Position numbers and translations under genes: made by a program
The notes under the pieces: generated by a model
The model's database searches: none
What the model saw: the letters and a program-made list of their open reading frames with translations, nothing else
Told to the model about the DNA's origin: nothing
Assembly (NCBI GenBank): GCA_040754295.1
Contig: JBFMCQ010000007.1
Span: forward strand, 1-64,000
Length of the DNA stretch: 64,000 nt
Direction of reading: 5' to 3'
Source: Solimonas sp040754295
Lineage (GTDB): Bacteria > Pseudomonadota > Gammaproteobacteria > Nevskiales > Nevskiaceae
Shown: positions 25,552 to 36,950 of the stretch, one piece after another
How the letters are laid out: every line of letters starts with the position of its first letter
Numbering within the stretch: position 1 is the first letter of the stretch

Positions 25552-25896
25552 TCACCGGGCGCTGTCCGCATCCCCAGTCGCGCGCGCCGCTTCGATGCGG
25601 CGCCGTTGCGCCTCTTCGAGTTCTTCCGGCGCCAAGCCGCCGTCGCCGTCGGCGTCGATCTCGTCGAAGCGCCGCAGCAGCGCCGACGGCAGACCGGCGG
25701 CCTCGATCTCCTCGCGCGTCAGGCTGCGGCTCCGATCGACGTCCGCCGCACGGAACTGGCGCTCGCGCTTCTCGCGCAGCTGCTCGCGCCGCAGGTCGAC
25801 GACCGACCGGTCGAGCGGCGGCTGGGCCGCCGCCGTCGCGCCGGCCAGCAGTGCGAGAACGCAAACTGGCACAATGAAGGTTTGCCGGATGCTCAT
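25552..25896 (-). CDS. Secreted EF-hand domain protein
   Basis: A 114-aa protein with a signal peptide (MSIRQTFIVPVCVLALLAG, cleavage near AAAQP) and two EF-hand-like calcium loops, DVDRSRSLTREEI and DADGDGGLAPEEL. A basic, charged linker precedes the first loop. The first loop has Arg at two ligand positions and is probably weak; the second is canonical. It is likely periplasmic with a role unknown. ATG 25896 is chosen because the signal peptide starts there. It is divergent from the ABC transporter operon, with 48 bp between the start codons. Confidence 0.8.
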   Translation of the reverse strand: MSIRQTFIVPVCVLALLAGATAAAQPPLDRSVVDLRREQLREKRERQFRAADVDRSRSLTREEIEAAGLPSALLRRFDEIDADGDGGLAPEELEEAQRRRIEAARATGDADSAR

Positions 25897-25944
25897 CGGC
25901 GCATTGTCGCATTGCCACCAGGGAACGGGCGCGGGTAGGGGCGC

Positions 25945-26669
<725 letters not shown>

Positions 26670-26670
<1 letters not shown>

Positions 26671-27878
26671 TGCGCCGCCTGCTCGCTCTGTGCCGCAAGG
26701 AGCTGCTGCTGCTGTCGCGCGACCGCCACGGCCTGCTCGTGCTGTTCGCGGTGCCGGCGCTGTTCATCCTGCTGATGTCGCTGGCCCTGCGCGATGCGTT
26801 CCGGCCGGACGCAGGGCTGAGCATCCCGGTGCAGATCGTCGATGCCGACGGCGGGCGCCTGGCACGCGACTTCGTCGATCGGCTGCTCGCGCACGGAAGC
26901 TTCACGCCGTCCGACGAGGCCGGCGTGCGCATCCTGCTGCAGCCGGGATTCTCGGAGCTGCTGGCGACGCGCAGCGAGTTCGTCGAGGAGCTGATCGGCG
27001 GTGCGCCCGAGCCGATGCTGCTACACCTCGAGTACGCGCCGAGCATCCCGCCGCAGCTCAAGGGAGCCGTCAGTCTCGCGGTGCGCCAGACGCTGCTCGC
27101 CGTGCAAGCCGAGTTCTTGCTGGAGCACGTCGTCGGCTATCCGCCGGAGGAGCGCGCCGGCCTACGCTTTCTCAGCGATCCGCGCCGGCTGCCGGTGGCG
27201 GAGCGCTTCGTCGACCGCGCCGGCCGCGGCATCGACGCACCGACTTCGGTGCAGCAGAGCGTTCCGGCGTGGCTGATCTTCGCGATGTTCTTCGCGGTGA
27301 TTCCGCTGGCCACGGCCTTCGTCGTCGAGCGCAGCGAAGGCAGCCTGCTGCGGCTGCGTGCACTCGGCGTCGGCAGTGGCCTGCTGCTGGCGTCGAAGGC
27401 CTTGCCCTACTACCTCGTCAACCTGCTGCAGCTCATCGTCATGCTGGCGATCGGCGTCTGGCTCGTGCCGCTGCTCGGCGGCGATGCGCTCACGCTCGGC
27501 AACAGCGCCTTCGGCCTATGGCTGATCGGCACCGCGACCAGCATCGCCGCGATCGGGCTCGCGCTGTGCGTCGCGGTGAGCGTGCGCACGACGCTGCAGG
27601 CGACGGTCGCCGGCGGCGCGCTGAGCCTGATCCTCGCCGCGCTCGGCGGCGTGATGGTGCCGAAGATGGTGATGCCCGAGGCGATGCAGCGCCTCACGCA
27701 GGTCTCGCCGATGGCCTGGAGCCTCGAAGGCTTTTGGGATATCGTGCTGCGCCGGGGGACCTGGCGCGATGCGTTGCCCGAAGCCTTGGCGCTGGGTGCG
27801 TTCGGCGTGATCTGCCTCGCCGTCGCCGCCGCGATCCTGCTGCGCAGCAGCCATACACGACGACACCGGACGACATGA
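26670..27878 (+). CDS. ABC-2 type transporter permease
   Basis: A 402-aa membrane protein with the ABC-2 permease layout: one N-terminal membrane helix (about residues 22-41), a periplasmic domain of about 160 residues, then five to six C-terminal helices from about residue 200 (WLIFAMFFAVIPLATAFVVER onward). It forms the exporter with the preceding ATPase, overlapping it by one base. The next gene starts inside its stop (ATGA). The substrate is inferred from the neighbouring dialkylresorcinol-type biosynthetic genes. Confidence 0.88.
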
Positions 27879-28141
27879 AGGGCTCCGAGGACGCCGCGCT
27901 CAAGGCGCGGCTCAAACAGCTGATCGTCACCGAGACGGACAAGCAGGTGGACCCGGCGAGCGTGCCGGACGATCAGCCGCTGTTCGGGCCCAAGTCGTTT
28001 CTCGAGCTCGACTCGGTCGACGGGCTGCAGATCTCGATGGCGCTGCAGATGCAGTTCGGCCTGCGCATCGAAGACCCGAAGGAGATGCGCCGCGTGCTGG
28101 CCAGCGTGAACACGCTCGCCGACTATCTGCAGCCGGGCTGA
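27875..28141 (+). CDS. Acyl carrier protein
   Basis: An 88-aa acidic helical protein with the phosphopantetheine attachment site LELDSVDGLQ (Ser about residue 48), flanked by the LFGP and ALQMQFG segments usual in carrier proteins. It is encoded apart from fatty-acid genes and between an exporter and ketosynthases, so it is a dedicated carrier for this cluster. It overlaps the permease by 4 bp and the ketosynthase by one base (TGATG). Confidence 0.88.
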   Translation: MKGSEDAALKARLKQLIVTETDKQVDPASVPDDQPLFGPKSFLELDSVDGLQISMALQMQFGLRIEDPKEMRRVLASVNTLADYLQPG

Positions 28142-29289
28142 TGAACGCGCGCACACACCGGCCGGTGTATCTGCGCGCCGGCGATGCGCTCTCGGCCGCC
28201 GGGCGCGGTACTGCGGCGATGGCCCAGGCCTGCCTGCAGCTGTCGACGGCACCGGCGCAGATCGCGTTCAACAGCCTCGGCAGCGAGATCCGCCTGCCCT
28301 ACTTCCGTATCGACGCCGCCGAGGATGCGCCGGACCGCCGGCTCGGCAACCTGGCCGTCGCGGTCGTCGAGTCCGCCGGCTTCGATGCCGCGCGCCGCCG
28401 TCGCATGGGGCTGTTTCTCGGCACCTCGTCCGGCGGCATCGCCCAGCACGAGCGCGATTTCGCCGTCGCCAGCGCTATGAACCCGCGCGCGCTGCCGATC
28501 TTCAACCCCGACCAGAGCCGCCCGGCCACGCGCCTGCACCGGCGGCTGGAGCTGTGCGGACCGAGCTACACCCTGAGTACCGCCTGCTCCAGCGCGGCGA
28601 ATGCCCTGTTGTACGCGACCTGGATGGTGCGCGAAGGGCGGCTCGACGACGCGCTGGTCGTCGGCATCGAGTTCGAGAACCGGGTGTCGCAGCAGGGCTT
28701 CCACAGCCTGCTGCTGGCGACGCGCGCGCTGTCGCGGCCGTTCGACCTGCGCCGCGACGGCATCATGCTCGGCGAAGCTGCGGCCGTGGCGATCGTCAGC
28801 CGCGAGCCGCCGCCGTCGGGCCCGGTCTGGCGGCTGCGCGGCGGCGGCACGTTCTGCGACACGACCCATCCGACCAATCCCTCGTCGGCACAGATCGCGC
28901 ACACGATCCACCTCGCCTTCGCCGACGCCGGCGTCGATGCGGCGGCGATCAGCGCGATCAAGGCGCACGGCACCGGCACGCGCGCCAACGACCTGTCGGA
29001 GGGCCTCGGCCTGCGTGCAGCCTTCGGCGATCGCCTGCCGCCGTTCTCGACGATCAAACCGGTGCTCGGCCATACGCTGGGTGCCTGCGGCCTGCTCGAG
29101 GCGCTGGCCTTCACCGCCTGCCTCGATCGCGGCGAAGTGCCGGCGACGCGCCATTTCGAGCAGGCCGACCCCGAGATCGGCGTGGAGCCGCTGCGCGCGG
29201 CCGAGCGCTGGCGGCCGGGGCCGGTGCTGCTCAACACCTTCGGTTTCGGCGGCAACAACTGCGCGCTGGTGCTGGAGCGGGAACGATGA
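28141..29289 (+). CDS. Beta-ketoacyl synthase (KAS I/II type)
   Basis: A 382-aa condensing enzyme with the full Cys-His-His triad: Cys149 in STACSSAAN, His276 in KAHGTGTRAND and His311 in KPVLGHTLGACG. It is shorter than FabF (about 410 aa). It resembles ketosynthases of aryl-polyene/flexirubin-type clusters more than housekeeping FabB/F, judging from its neighbours. The following gene encodes a ketosynthase-like partner and overlaps by 4 bp (ATGA), suggesting a heterodimer. Confidence 0.88.
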   Translation: MNARTHRPVYLRAGDALSAAGRGTAAMAQACLQLSTAPAQIAFNSLGSEIRLPYFRIDAAEDAPDRRLGNLAVAVVESAGFDAARRRRMGLFLGTSSGGIAQHERDFAVASAMNPRALPIFNPDQSRPATRLHRRLELCGPSYTLSTACSSAANALLYATWMVREGRLDDALVVGIEFENRVSQQGFHSLLLATRALSRPFDLRRDGIMLGEAAAVAIVSREPPPSGPVWRLRGGGTFCDTTHPTNPSSAQIAHTIHLAFADAGVDAAAISAIKAHGTGTRANDLSEGLGLRAAFGDRLPPFSTIKPVLGHTLGACGLLEALAFTACLDRGEVPATRHFEQADPEIGVEPLRAAERWRPGPVLLNTFGFGGNNCALVLERER

Positions 29290-30143
29290 GCGCGCTGCGC
29301 GTCGCTGCGGTGCTGCACCACGAGCAGCTGCTCGACGACAGCCCCACCGATCTGCGCGCAGAACTGCAGGCACTGACCGGCCAGTCGTTCCGCCGCATCA
29401 ACCGCTTCATCGAGCTGGCGACCTACGGCGCGCTGCGGTGCGGTCGCAGCGCCGGTGGGGTCGGCGCGGACACCGCGCTGTATCTGGTTTCGGAAGCACC
29501 GATGCTCGTCGACTGCGTGCGCGCGCTGCGCGGCGTGATCGTCGACGGCCGTCCGCCGACGCCGTTCGAGTTCATGAACATTTCCGGCAACATGGCCGGC
29601 TTTTACATCGCGCAGCACTTGCGCATGAACGGCCCGCAGCTGGCGACGCAGCGCAAGAGCGCCGGGCTCGAGGCCGCCGTGGAGCTGCTGCAGCTCGACA
29701 GCGCACGCCATCGCCGCGCGCTGTGCGGCTACGTCGAGGAAGGCGTCTGGCCGCTGTCCGAGCAGCGCGAGCGCCTCGGTCTCGCCGCCGGCGCGGCGCT
29801 CGCCGAATGCAGCCACTGGTTCTACTTCGACGCCGACTGCGCACGGCCGCGCGCGCTCGTCGACGCCGCACCCCGCTGCGAGACGCCGGCCGAGGTCGCC
29901 GACCTGCTGCGCGAAACGCCGCGCGACTGGCGCATCGTCGCCGGCCGCGGCTGCAGCGACGCGGACGCCGCCGGCCTCGGCCGCGCGGTCGAGCGGCTGC
30001 CGCAGGCGCGGTCGTACAGCAGCGGTGAAACCGCCGGCCTGGTCGCGGCGTTCATCGAGCGGCCCGATGCACCGGGATTGCTGCATCTCGCGCGCGCGGC
30101 CGACGGCGGGTATTACCTGCTCACGGTTGAGGCTCGACCGTAG
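29286..30143 (+). CDS. Ketosynthase-like protein lacking catalytic residues
   Basis: A 285-aa protein that looks like a degenerate beta-ketoacyl synthase N-terminal half. FEFMNISGNMAGFYIAQHL and GPQLATQRKSAGLEAAVELL occupy the region around the nucleophile in true ketosynthases (GPxxTxxxxCSSxxxA), but the Cys is replaced. The His motifs are absent. By analogy with chain-length factors of type II polyketide synthases, it may form an inactive subunit with the preceding KS. The stop at 30143 faces the convergent BtrH-like gene 26 bp away. Confidence 0.7.
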   Translation: MSALRVAAVLHHEQLLDDSPTDLRAELQALTGQSFRRINRFIELATYGALRCGRSAGGVGADTALYLVSEAPMLVDCVRALRGVIVDGRPPTPFEFMNISGNMAGFYIAQHLRMNGPQLATQRKSAGLEAAVELLQLDSARHRRALCGYVEEGVWPLSEQRERLGLAAGAALAECSHWFYFDADCARPRALVDAAPRCETPAEVADLLRETPRDWRIVAGRGCSDADAAGLGRAVERLPQARSYSSGETAGLVAAFIERPDAPGLLHLARAADGGYYLLTVEARP

Positions 30144-30153
30144 CTCGGGCCGT

Positions 30154-30167
30154 CGGGCTTCAGCCCG
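30154..30167. terminator. Hairpin between convergent operons
   Basis: The palindrome cgggcttcagcccg fills most of the 26 bp between the two convergent stops. It lacks a T-run, so it is a weak candidate terminator. It is also a copy of the gggcttcagccc dispersed repeat. Confidence 0.45.
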
Positions 30168-30169
30168 GT

Positions 30170-31186
30170 CTACGGGGCCGGGCTGCCCTTCGACCAGCGC
30201 TTCAAACCCTCGTAGACCTCGCGCTCGCCCGCTGCACAGTCGTGCAGCCGCGCCGCCAGCTCCGGCAGACCCACGCCCTCTCGCCTGCGTGAAAACTGCG
30301 CGCCGAGCAAGGCGAACTGGCGCCAGGTATCGCCGACCGCCGTCATGCGCTGCGAGGCGTCGACCAGCGCCGGCTGCCTGAGCTTTTCGCCGGCCTCCTG
30401 CAGAAACGCCGCGTACATGAAGCGAAAGCCGCCGCCGCCGGTGCCGATCTCCTCCTGCATGCGCACGATGTTGCCGACGTAGAGCCGCTGCAGGCGCGCA
30501 TCGGCAATCTGCCGGTCGAGGCGGCCGATGCGCTCGGCGAGCCGTTCGATCGCGCGCACGCCGACGATCGAGACCGGTGCATGCAGCATCATCTTCCAGG
30601 TCTTGCCGACCGCACGGCGCACAGCCGCGCCGAGGTCGAAGTCCCGTGCGAGCGCGAGCGGCCGGTACATCAGCCCCCTGGGCGCGAACACGCCCTTGGC
30701 GAAGCGCGCGCGGCGCAGGTCCGCCGCGGCGCAGCGCTGCGGCTGGTCGAACACCGGATCGCTGACCAGGTAGTCGCCGCCGTCCTTGCCGTAGACGACG
30801 ATGTTGTGCGCGTTGAAGTGGAAGCGCATTTCCGGCGGGAAGTACGGCAGCCAGTACACCGAGGTCTGCAGGCCCACCGGACGGCCCGCGGCGAGTTCGG
30901 CATCGAGCGCCGCCTCGGCCGTCGCCGGGTCGCGGAAACGCCGGCGCTCCATCTGCAGGCCCAGCGGCCGGCGCAGACCCTGGTAGACGCTGCCGGGCGG
31001 CATGCGGTAGGTCGTCAGCGGAAAGCCGCCGACCTTGACGAACGGGATGTGCGCGAAGGTCAGCGAGGCCGAAAGGCCCAAAGCCATCGGCTCGGACAGT
31101 GCAAGGCCGTAGTGGCTCAACAGCGCAGCCGTTGCGCCGGTCTCGCAATGGCCGGCATGCCTGTGCTTGAAGTCTTTTATGATCAA
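30170..31186 (-). CDS. BtrH N-terminal domain protein (acyl-transfer-like)
   Basis: A 338-aa protein matching the BtrH N-terminal domain with a DUF4872-like remainder. The signature HAGHCETGATAALLSHYG (residues 10-27) carries the predicted nucleophile Cys14, and FNAHNIVVYGKDGGDYLVSDPVF supplies the second conserved His/Asp block. BtrH moves an acyl group from a carrier protein to an amine in butirosin synthesis. Homologues sit in flexirubin-type clusters, where acyl transfer from the ACP is the plausible job. Start is TTG 31186, which overlaps the previous stop as TTGA; no ATG fits the conserved N-terminus. Confidence 0.82.
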   Translation of the reverse strand: MIIKDFKHRHAGHCETGATAALLSHYGLALSEPMALGLSASLTFAHIPFVKVGGFPLTTYRMPPGSVYQGLRRPLGLQMERRRFRDPATAEAALDAELAAGRPVGLQTSVYWLPYFPPEMRFHFNAHNIVVYGKDGGDYLVSDPVFDQPQRCAAADLRRARFAKGVFAPRGLMYRPLALARDFDLGAAVRRAVGKTWKMMLHAPVSIVGVRAIERLAERIGRLDRQIADARLQRLYVGNIVRMQEEIGTGGGGFRFMYAAFLQEAGEKLRQPALVDASQRMTAVGDTWRQFALLGAQFSRRREGVGLPELAARLHDCAAGEREVYEGLKRWSKGSPAP

Positions 31187-31578
31187 TCGATTCTCTTTAG
31201 TTCTTCAAGTGACGTCCCAAGCGCTTCGGCGTATCGCCGCAGGATCCGCTCGGGCAGACGGCGGAACACGTCGGCGCGCAGATGACGGCGCAGCCGCCAG
31301 CGCCAGATGCCGGTGATCTGGGCCAGCATCGGCGGGTCCATGCGGCGTGCGTACATGTGGTATTCGAGCGGCGAGGCGCGGCCTTCGCGGACGCGCCGCA
31401 GAGCCTCGTCGGCGAGCCGGCGGTATTCCGCGACCGCGTCGCCCGTAACGACCGCCTCGACCTCCCAGCCGCTCGAGGGCACGGTCTCGTAGTGCCCGTC
31501 GCTGCCCAGCGCGTAGACCGCCTTGCGCGCGCCGCCGTAGTGCGCCAGCCGGTCCTGCGGCACCTCGTCGCGTTTCAC
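31183..31578 (-). CDS. Small conserved protein of flexirubin-type clusters
   Basis: A 131-aa protein starting MKRDEVPQD, with a WEVEAVV strand, a helix (DEALRRVREG), the block SPLEYHMYARRMDPPMLAQITGIWRWRLRRHL and a C-terminal helix. I recall similar proteins of about 130 aa, with unknown function, next to DarB and BtrH genes in Bacteroidetes flexirubin clusters; this recollection needs a search. The start is GTG 31578 overlapping the darB-like stop (GTGA), and the stop overlaps the BtrH start. No catalytic motif is evident. Confidence 0.75.
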   Translation of the reverse strand: MKRDEVPQDRLAHYGGARKAVYALGSDGHYETVPSSGWEVEAVVTGDAVAEYRRLADEALRRVREGRASPLEYHMYARRMDPPMLAQITGIWRWRLRRHLRADVFRRLPERILRRYAEALGTSLEELKRID

Positions 31579-32726
31579 GGACCGACTGCGCGCAGGCAGA
31601 CGAAAGCGATCGAGAAACGGCCGCTTTCGGGGACGTAGCAGAGAATGCGGTCACCCGGCTTGAAGCGGCCGCCGTTGAACAGCTCTTCGAGCATCAGATA
31701 CATCGACGCGGCGCCGACGTTGCCCTTGACGTCGAGGTTCGTGAACCAGCGCTCCTGCGGGATCTTCCAGTCGTCCGGCATGACGTCCCACATCGCGCGG
31801 CGGAAGTAGTCGGACGAGTAGTGCGGCAGATACCAGTCGATGTCGGCCGCGCGCAGCCCGCGCCGCGCGATCATCGCCGCGAAGGCCTTGCGCGAGGCCA
31901 CGCGGATGCCTTCCTCGAGCAGCCGCACGTCCTGCTTGACCGACATCACCGAGCGCTCGGCGACCTCGGTCGCGGACGCAAACTCGCGCCAGCCGCGCAG
32001 CCGGCCGTCTTGCGCTTTCTCGGCGCCGGCGTACATGCACGGCTCGAGCTCGCCGGCATAGGAAAACTGATCGATCCACTCGAGCTGCAGCGACAGCCGG
32101 TCGGCGCGCGGCCGGTTCTGCAGCAGCATCGCACCCGCGCCGTCGGAGAGCATCCAGCGCAGGAAGTCCTTCTCGAAGGCGATGACCGGCCGCTTCTCCA
32201 TCGCGGCGATGCGCGCGGCGTTCTCCGCTTCGAAGTTGCCGGCACGCATGAACGTGGATGCGAGCTCGGAGCCGGTGACGACGGCGTTGCCCGATTGTCC
32301 GGCCGCGATCGCCAGAAAGCCGTACTTGAGCGCGGTCACGCCGGAACCGCAGATGCCGGACGTGGCGACGACCTCGCACGGCCGCGAGCCGAGCTCGCCA
32401 TGCACCATGACGGCGTGATTGGGCATCAGCTGGTCCGGTGAGCTGGTGCCGCAGGCCAGCACCTCGATGTCGTCGAGGCCGAAACCCCCGCCGGTCAGCG
32501 CGCGCACGGCCGCAGCGGTCAGCTGCGCATTGCTGTGCGTCTGCGCCCCGGTCTCGGGGTCCAGCGCGTAGTGCCGCGAGCGGATGCCGTTGCTGCGCAG
32601 CACCACTGCCCGTGCCCGCGACGGCCGGCCGCCGACCTGGCCGAGCACGGATTCCATACGCTCGTTGTCGATCGGCGCGTTCGGCAGCACCGCGGCGATG
32701 CGCGTGACGTAAACCCCCTCAGCCAC
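31575..32726 (-). CDS. darB: DarB-like ketosynthase III
   Basis: A 383-aa KAS III-fold enzyme with Cys126 (SGICGSG), His302 (YLPHYSS) and Asn336 (KGNVGAAS). Distinctive blocks such as CGTSSPDQLMPNHA, FEKDFLRWMLSDGAGAMLL and VPESGRFSIAFV match the DarB group, which condenses two acyl chains and cyclises them to a dialkyl-cyclohexanedione on the way to dialkylresorcinols. The start is GTG 32726, 8 bp inside the upstream DarA-like gene. The neighbouring DarA-like gene strengthens the call; housekeeping FabH is less likely because the length and blocks differ. Confidence 0.85.
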   Translation of the reverse strand: MAEGVYVTRIAAVLPNAPIDNERMESVLGQVGGRPSRARAVVLRSNGIRSRHYALDPETGAQTHSNAQLTAAAVRALTGGGFGLDDIEVLACGTSSPDQLMPNHAVMVHGELGSRPCEVVATSGICGSGVTALKYGFLAIAAGQSGNAVVTGSELASTFMRAGNFEAENAARIAAMEKRPVIAFEKDFLRWMLSDGAGAMLLQNRPRADRLSLQLEWIDQFSYAGELEPCMYAGAEKAQDGRLRGWREFASATEVAERSVMSVKQDVRLLEEGIRVASRKAFAAMIARRGLRAADIDWYLPHYSSDYFRRAMWDVMPDDWKIPQERWFTNLDVKGNVGAASMYLMLEELFNGGRFKPGDRILCYVPESGRFSIAFVCLRAVGP

Positions 32727-33672
32727 TGCTTTGCTCCGCGAGGCGCTCGCGCCCCGAGCCGGACGGTTGCTCGAAATAAGCCTTTTGCGCCGCGAGCCGC
32801 CGCGCCGCGAGCGGCCCGAGCAGCGTGCGCAGCAGCATCGTGACCGGCACGACGGTGACGATCATCGTCACCAGGAAGGCCGCGTAAATCGCCAGCACCG
32901 GCCGGCGTGCACGGCTGCCCTGCGGACCCAGCGCACGCAGCAGGCGCCCCCAGACCCGGAAGCTGCGCCGGCCGATCATTTCGCTCGGCACCAGGCGCAC
33001 GTTCGCCTCCACCGCGCCCAGTCCGTTCAGAACCGGCCGACGCCCGTCGAGGCGGCCGTCGCGCAGGGCGCCCGCGAGTGCCACGCCGAAGCGCGCGGCC
33101 GCGCGCACCGCGTGGTCGGGGATGCCGGGCGCCGGCAGCAGGCCCCACATCGGGTCGGTACGACCGGTCAGCATCCAGCGCGGCGTGGTGATGAAGCTCG
33201 CGAGGCTGCTGCCGGCGTCGGTCAGCACGATGTTGTCGGACAGCCGCGCGCCGGCCGCGTGCAGCAGCCGTTTCACTTCCTCCTGCGCGATGTGCCACAT
33301 GTTACGGCAGGCGACCAGGGTGACGACCGGCGTGTCGCGCAGCAGCCGGCGACCCGCTTCGGACTTGAGAAACGCGGCGACCGGCGGCGACGGCGACAGA
33401 AACCAGACCGTGTAGGCGAGCACGATCAGCTCGTAGCGCTGATCGTCGGCGACCGGCAGCGGCAGCAGCTCCGGCGGATCGAGATGCACCGTCTCCGGAA
33501 ACTGATCGAAGAACTCGAAGAACGGCCACGGGAACGGATACGGCCGCTGCGGCCGCAGCTCGCACCAGTCCACGGCGATATCGCCGGCGGCCTCCAGCGG
33601 GCCGCAGACCGAGCGTGCGACGCGCAGCAGCTGACCCGTCTGCGAGTAGTAGACGACCAGAACCCGTTTCAT
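32719..33672 (-). CDS. darA: DarA-like flavodoxin-fold aromatase
   Basis: A 317-aa protein of the dialkylresorcinol DarA group. The N-terminus VLVVYYSQTGQLLRVARSV is a flavodoxin-type FMN-binding loop. PYPFPWPFFEFFDQFPE, YTVWFLSPSPPV and VTLVACRNMW are blocks I associate with DarA. Two hydrophobic segments near the C-terminus (about 265-292) suggest membrane attachment. DarA is thought to oxidise the DarB product to the aromatic resorcinol. It is the first gene of the four-gene minus-strand operon. Only about 30 bp separate its start from the aceB terminator, so the promoter must overlap that region. Confidence 0.82.
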   Translation of the reverse strand: MKRVLVVYYSQTGQLLRVARSVCGPLEAAGDIAVDWCELRPQRPYPFPWPFFEFFDQFPETVHLDPPELLPLPVADDQRYELIVLAYTVWFLSPSPPVAAFLKSEAGRRLLRDTPVVTLVACRNMWHIAQEEVKRLLHAAGARLSDNIVLTDAGSSLASFITTPRWMLTGRTDPMWGLLPAPGIPDHAVRAAARFGVALAGALRDGRLDGRRPVLNGLGAVEANVRLVPSEMIGRRSFRVWGRLLRALGPQGSRARRPVLAIYAAFLVTMIVTVVPVTMLLRTLLGPLAARRLAAQKAYFEQPSGSGRERLAEQSSG

Positions 33673-33701
33673 CCCCTCGGCGTACCCCAGCGTGCCATGC
33701 G

Positions 33702-33726
33702 AAAAGGGCGCGGTATCCGCGCCCTT
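33702..33726 (-). terminator. Intrinsic terminator of aceB
   Basis: The stem aagggcgcgg/ccgcgccctt (33704-33726, 3-nt loop) is followed on the minus strand by a TTTT run (33705-33702 side). It lies 30 bp beyond the malate synthase stop. Confidence 0.85.
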
Positions 33727-33756
33727 CCCTCCGATGCCTGCGCAATCCGGGGCAGT

Positions 33757-35343
<1,587 letters not shown>

Positions 35344-35576
35344 CTCTAAACCTCGCCAACTGATGGAAGATGCCCAAAAAACGGGGCCGGAACTATAGCC
35401 AAGCACCTGCTGCGGCGCAATGAAAAAGCGGTCGTGGAACCCGCGTCCCGGCCCGGCACATTGCGCGGTCTGCCCCGGAGTCTGTTACCCGGGGTGCGAG
35501 GGGGAGAACGCGGCCGGACCACGAGGCGTCGACACTGCTTCTGTCGGGCAATGCGCGCCGCGGGTTCGGTCTGTAG

Positions 35577-36695
35577 TTAGGGTCCGGCCGCCAGCCGCAG
35601 CAGATCGTAGCCCTGTACGGTCGCGTCGAAGTTCATCGTGTGCGGTCCGAACAGGCCCAGCGTGGCCAGCAGCGAGTCGCTCGCCGGCCCACCAGGCCAG
35701 TTGTGGCCGCCGCTTGCGACGGTGACGAGATAGCTGCGGCGGCCACTCGTGCAGCTTGTGCGGTAGCGGAAGTCGACGACCATCGTGTCGTTCGCCCGAA
35801 CCGGCATCGCCGCAGTGGACTCGCTGCCGCTGCAGCCGTTGAGCGTTTCGAAGCGCGAGTGGATCCCGGGAATGGATGCCGAGAGCAGCGGCAGGCCCGC
35901 GTAGGGTGCGAGCAGGTCCGCCGTGCCGTGAACGACGACCGTGCCGACCGGCCGCGCCGGCTGGCAGTTGTCGAGGATCTCGGCGCCCAGTCCGCCGGCG
36001 ACGACCAGAATCGCCGAGAACTGTTCCGGCGCCCGGCACGCGAGGTGATACGCCATCGTCGCGCCGTTCGACAGGCCGGCGGCATATGCCGGGACGCCGG
36101 GCAGGTTGAACGCGCTGCGCGCATCGGCGACGACGGCTTTCACCAGGGCAACGTAGGCGTCGATCGGCTCCAGCGAGCCGGTCGGCCAGCGCGACAGCAG
36201 GTTGCCGCCGACGCCGAGGTCGACGACGCTGGTGAACACCGACGGCGCCTGCGGCACGACGATGAGCGCCTTGCGCGCTTTCGCAATCTCGGTCAGGCGC
36301 GTGACGTTGACGAAGGTGCCGGCATTCGCCTGCAGGTAGTGCAAGGCCACGAGTATCGCCTCGTACTCGCCGCTGTCGGCGCCGAGGACCAGGTAGTCGC
36401 TGTGCAGGTCGGCGGCGTCGGCCGAGCGCTGCATGACGAAAACGCCGTCGCAGGGGATCGGCTCGCGCTGCAGCACACCGAGCCCGTCGCCGGCCTCGCA
36501 GTACGTGCCGGCGCGGGGACGGCAATCCTGCCCGGCAGCGAGCTTCGCGGGATCGAAGGCGTCAGCGCAGCTCGCCGCTGCCGCTGCAGCCCGTACCCCG
36601 GCCGGTGTCCGCAGGTCGTCGCTGCTGCAGGCGCCAAGGACGGCGAGCGCCAGCAGCAGTGGCAGGCTTGCCGCAACTCGGCTCATTGCGTGCAT
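35577..36695 (-). CDS. Lipoprotein esterase of the LpqC/PHB-depolymerase type
   Basis: A 372-aa predicted lipoprotein: signal peptide with lipobox LGAC (Cys about residue 22), then a mature alpha/beta hydrolase. The nucleophile elbow is GLSNGA (about residues 208-213) and the catalytic His is likely in ASGGHNWPGG near the C-terminus. This resembles the polyhydroxybutyrate depolymerase/feruloyl esterase (LpqC) family, and substrates cannot be told from sequence. Five Cys in the mature N-terminal part suggest disulfides. Two in-frame ATGs (36695 and 36686) are possible; both keep the signal peptide. It is a monocistronic gene. Confidence 0.8.
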   Translation of the reverse strand: MHAMSRVAASLPLLLALAVLGACSSDDLRTPAGVRAAAAAASCADAFDPAKLAAGQDCRPRAGTYCEAGDGLGVLQREPIPCDGVFVMQRSADAADLHSDYLVLGADSGEYEAILVALHYLQANAGTFVNVTRLTEIAKARKALIVVPQAPSVFTSVVDLGVGGNLLSRWPTGSLEPIDAYVALVKAVVADARSAFNLPGVPAYAAGLSNGATMAYHLACRAPEQFSAILVVAGGLGAEILDNCQPARPVGTVVVHGTADLLAPYAGLPLLSASIPGIHSRFETLNGCSGSESTAAMPVRANDTMVVDFRYRTSCTSGRRSYLVTVASGGHNWPGGPASDSLLATLGLFGPHTMNFDATVQGYDLLRLAAGP

Positions 36696-36857
36696 CTGCT
36701 GTAGTGCTTGGCCATCAGAGGACGGGATTCGCTAGCGACTTTTCGTGACGGGTAAGGCGCGGCGACGAGGCATGGCGGGCACGATGGCCAGGAGCCGCAA
36801 CGCGGCCAGGCGCGAAAAGGCGCCGCGAATACGTTCGATGGATTGCGAAGCACTACA

Positions 36858-36950
36858 CCTGACCTCCTTGCGCGCGCGGGTACGGCGCGGCCATGGCCTG
36901 CACCTACGAGGCGCTGTTCCCTGACCTCCTTGCGGGCGCGGGTATGGCGC
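36858..36950. repeat. Pair of 31-bp direct repeats near the contig end
   Basis: The sequence starting cctgacctccttgcg occurs at 36858-36888 and 36920-36950 with two mismatches. The 509-bp stretch 36696-37204 contains no gene other than the duplicated rraA end: these repeats, then the scaffold gap. The repeat unit is GC-rich and may have caused the assembly break. Confidence 0.7.

Noticed and set aside
28566..31148. An 860-codon minus frame across the KS, KS-like and BtrH genes
   Set aside because: It cuts through three genes supported by catalytic motifs and overlapping starts, and its translation has no family resemblance.
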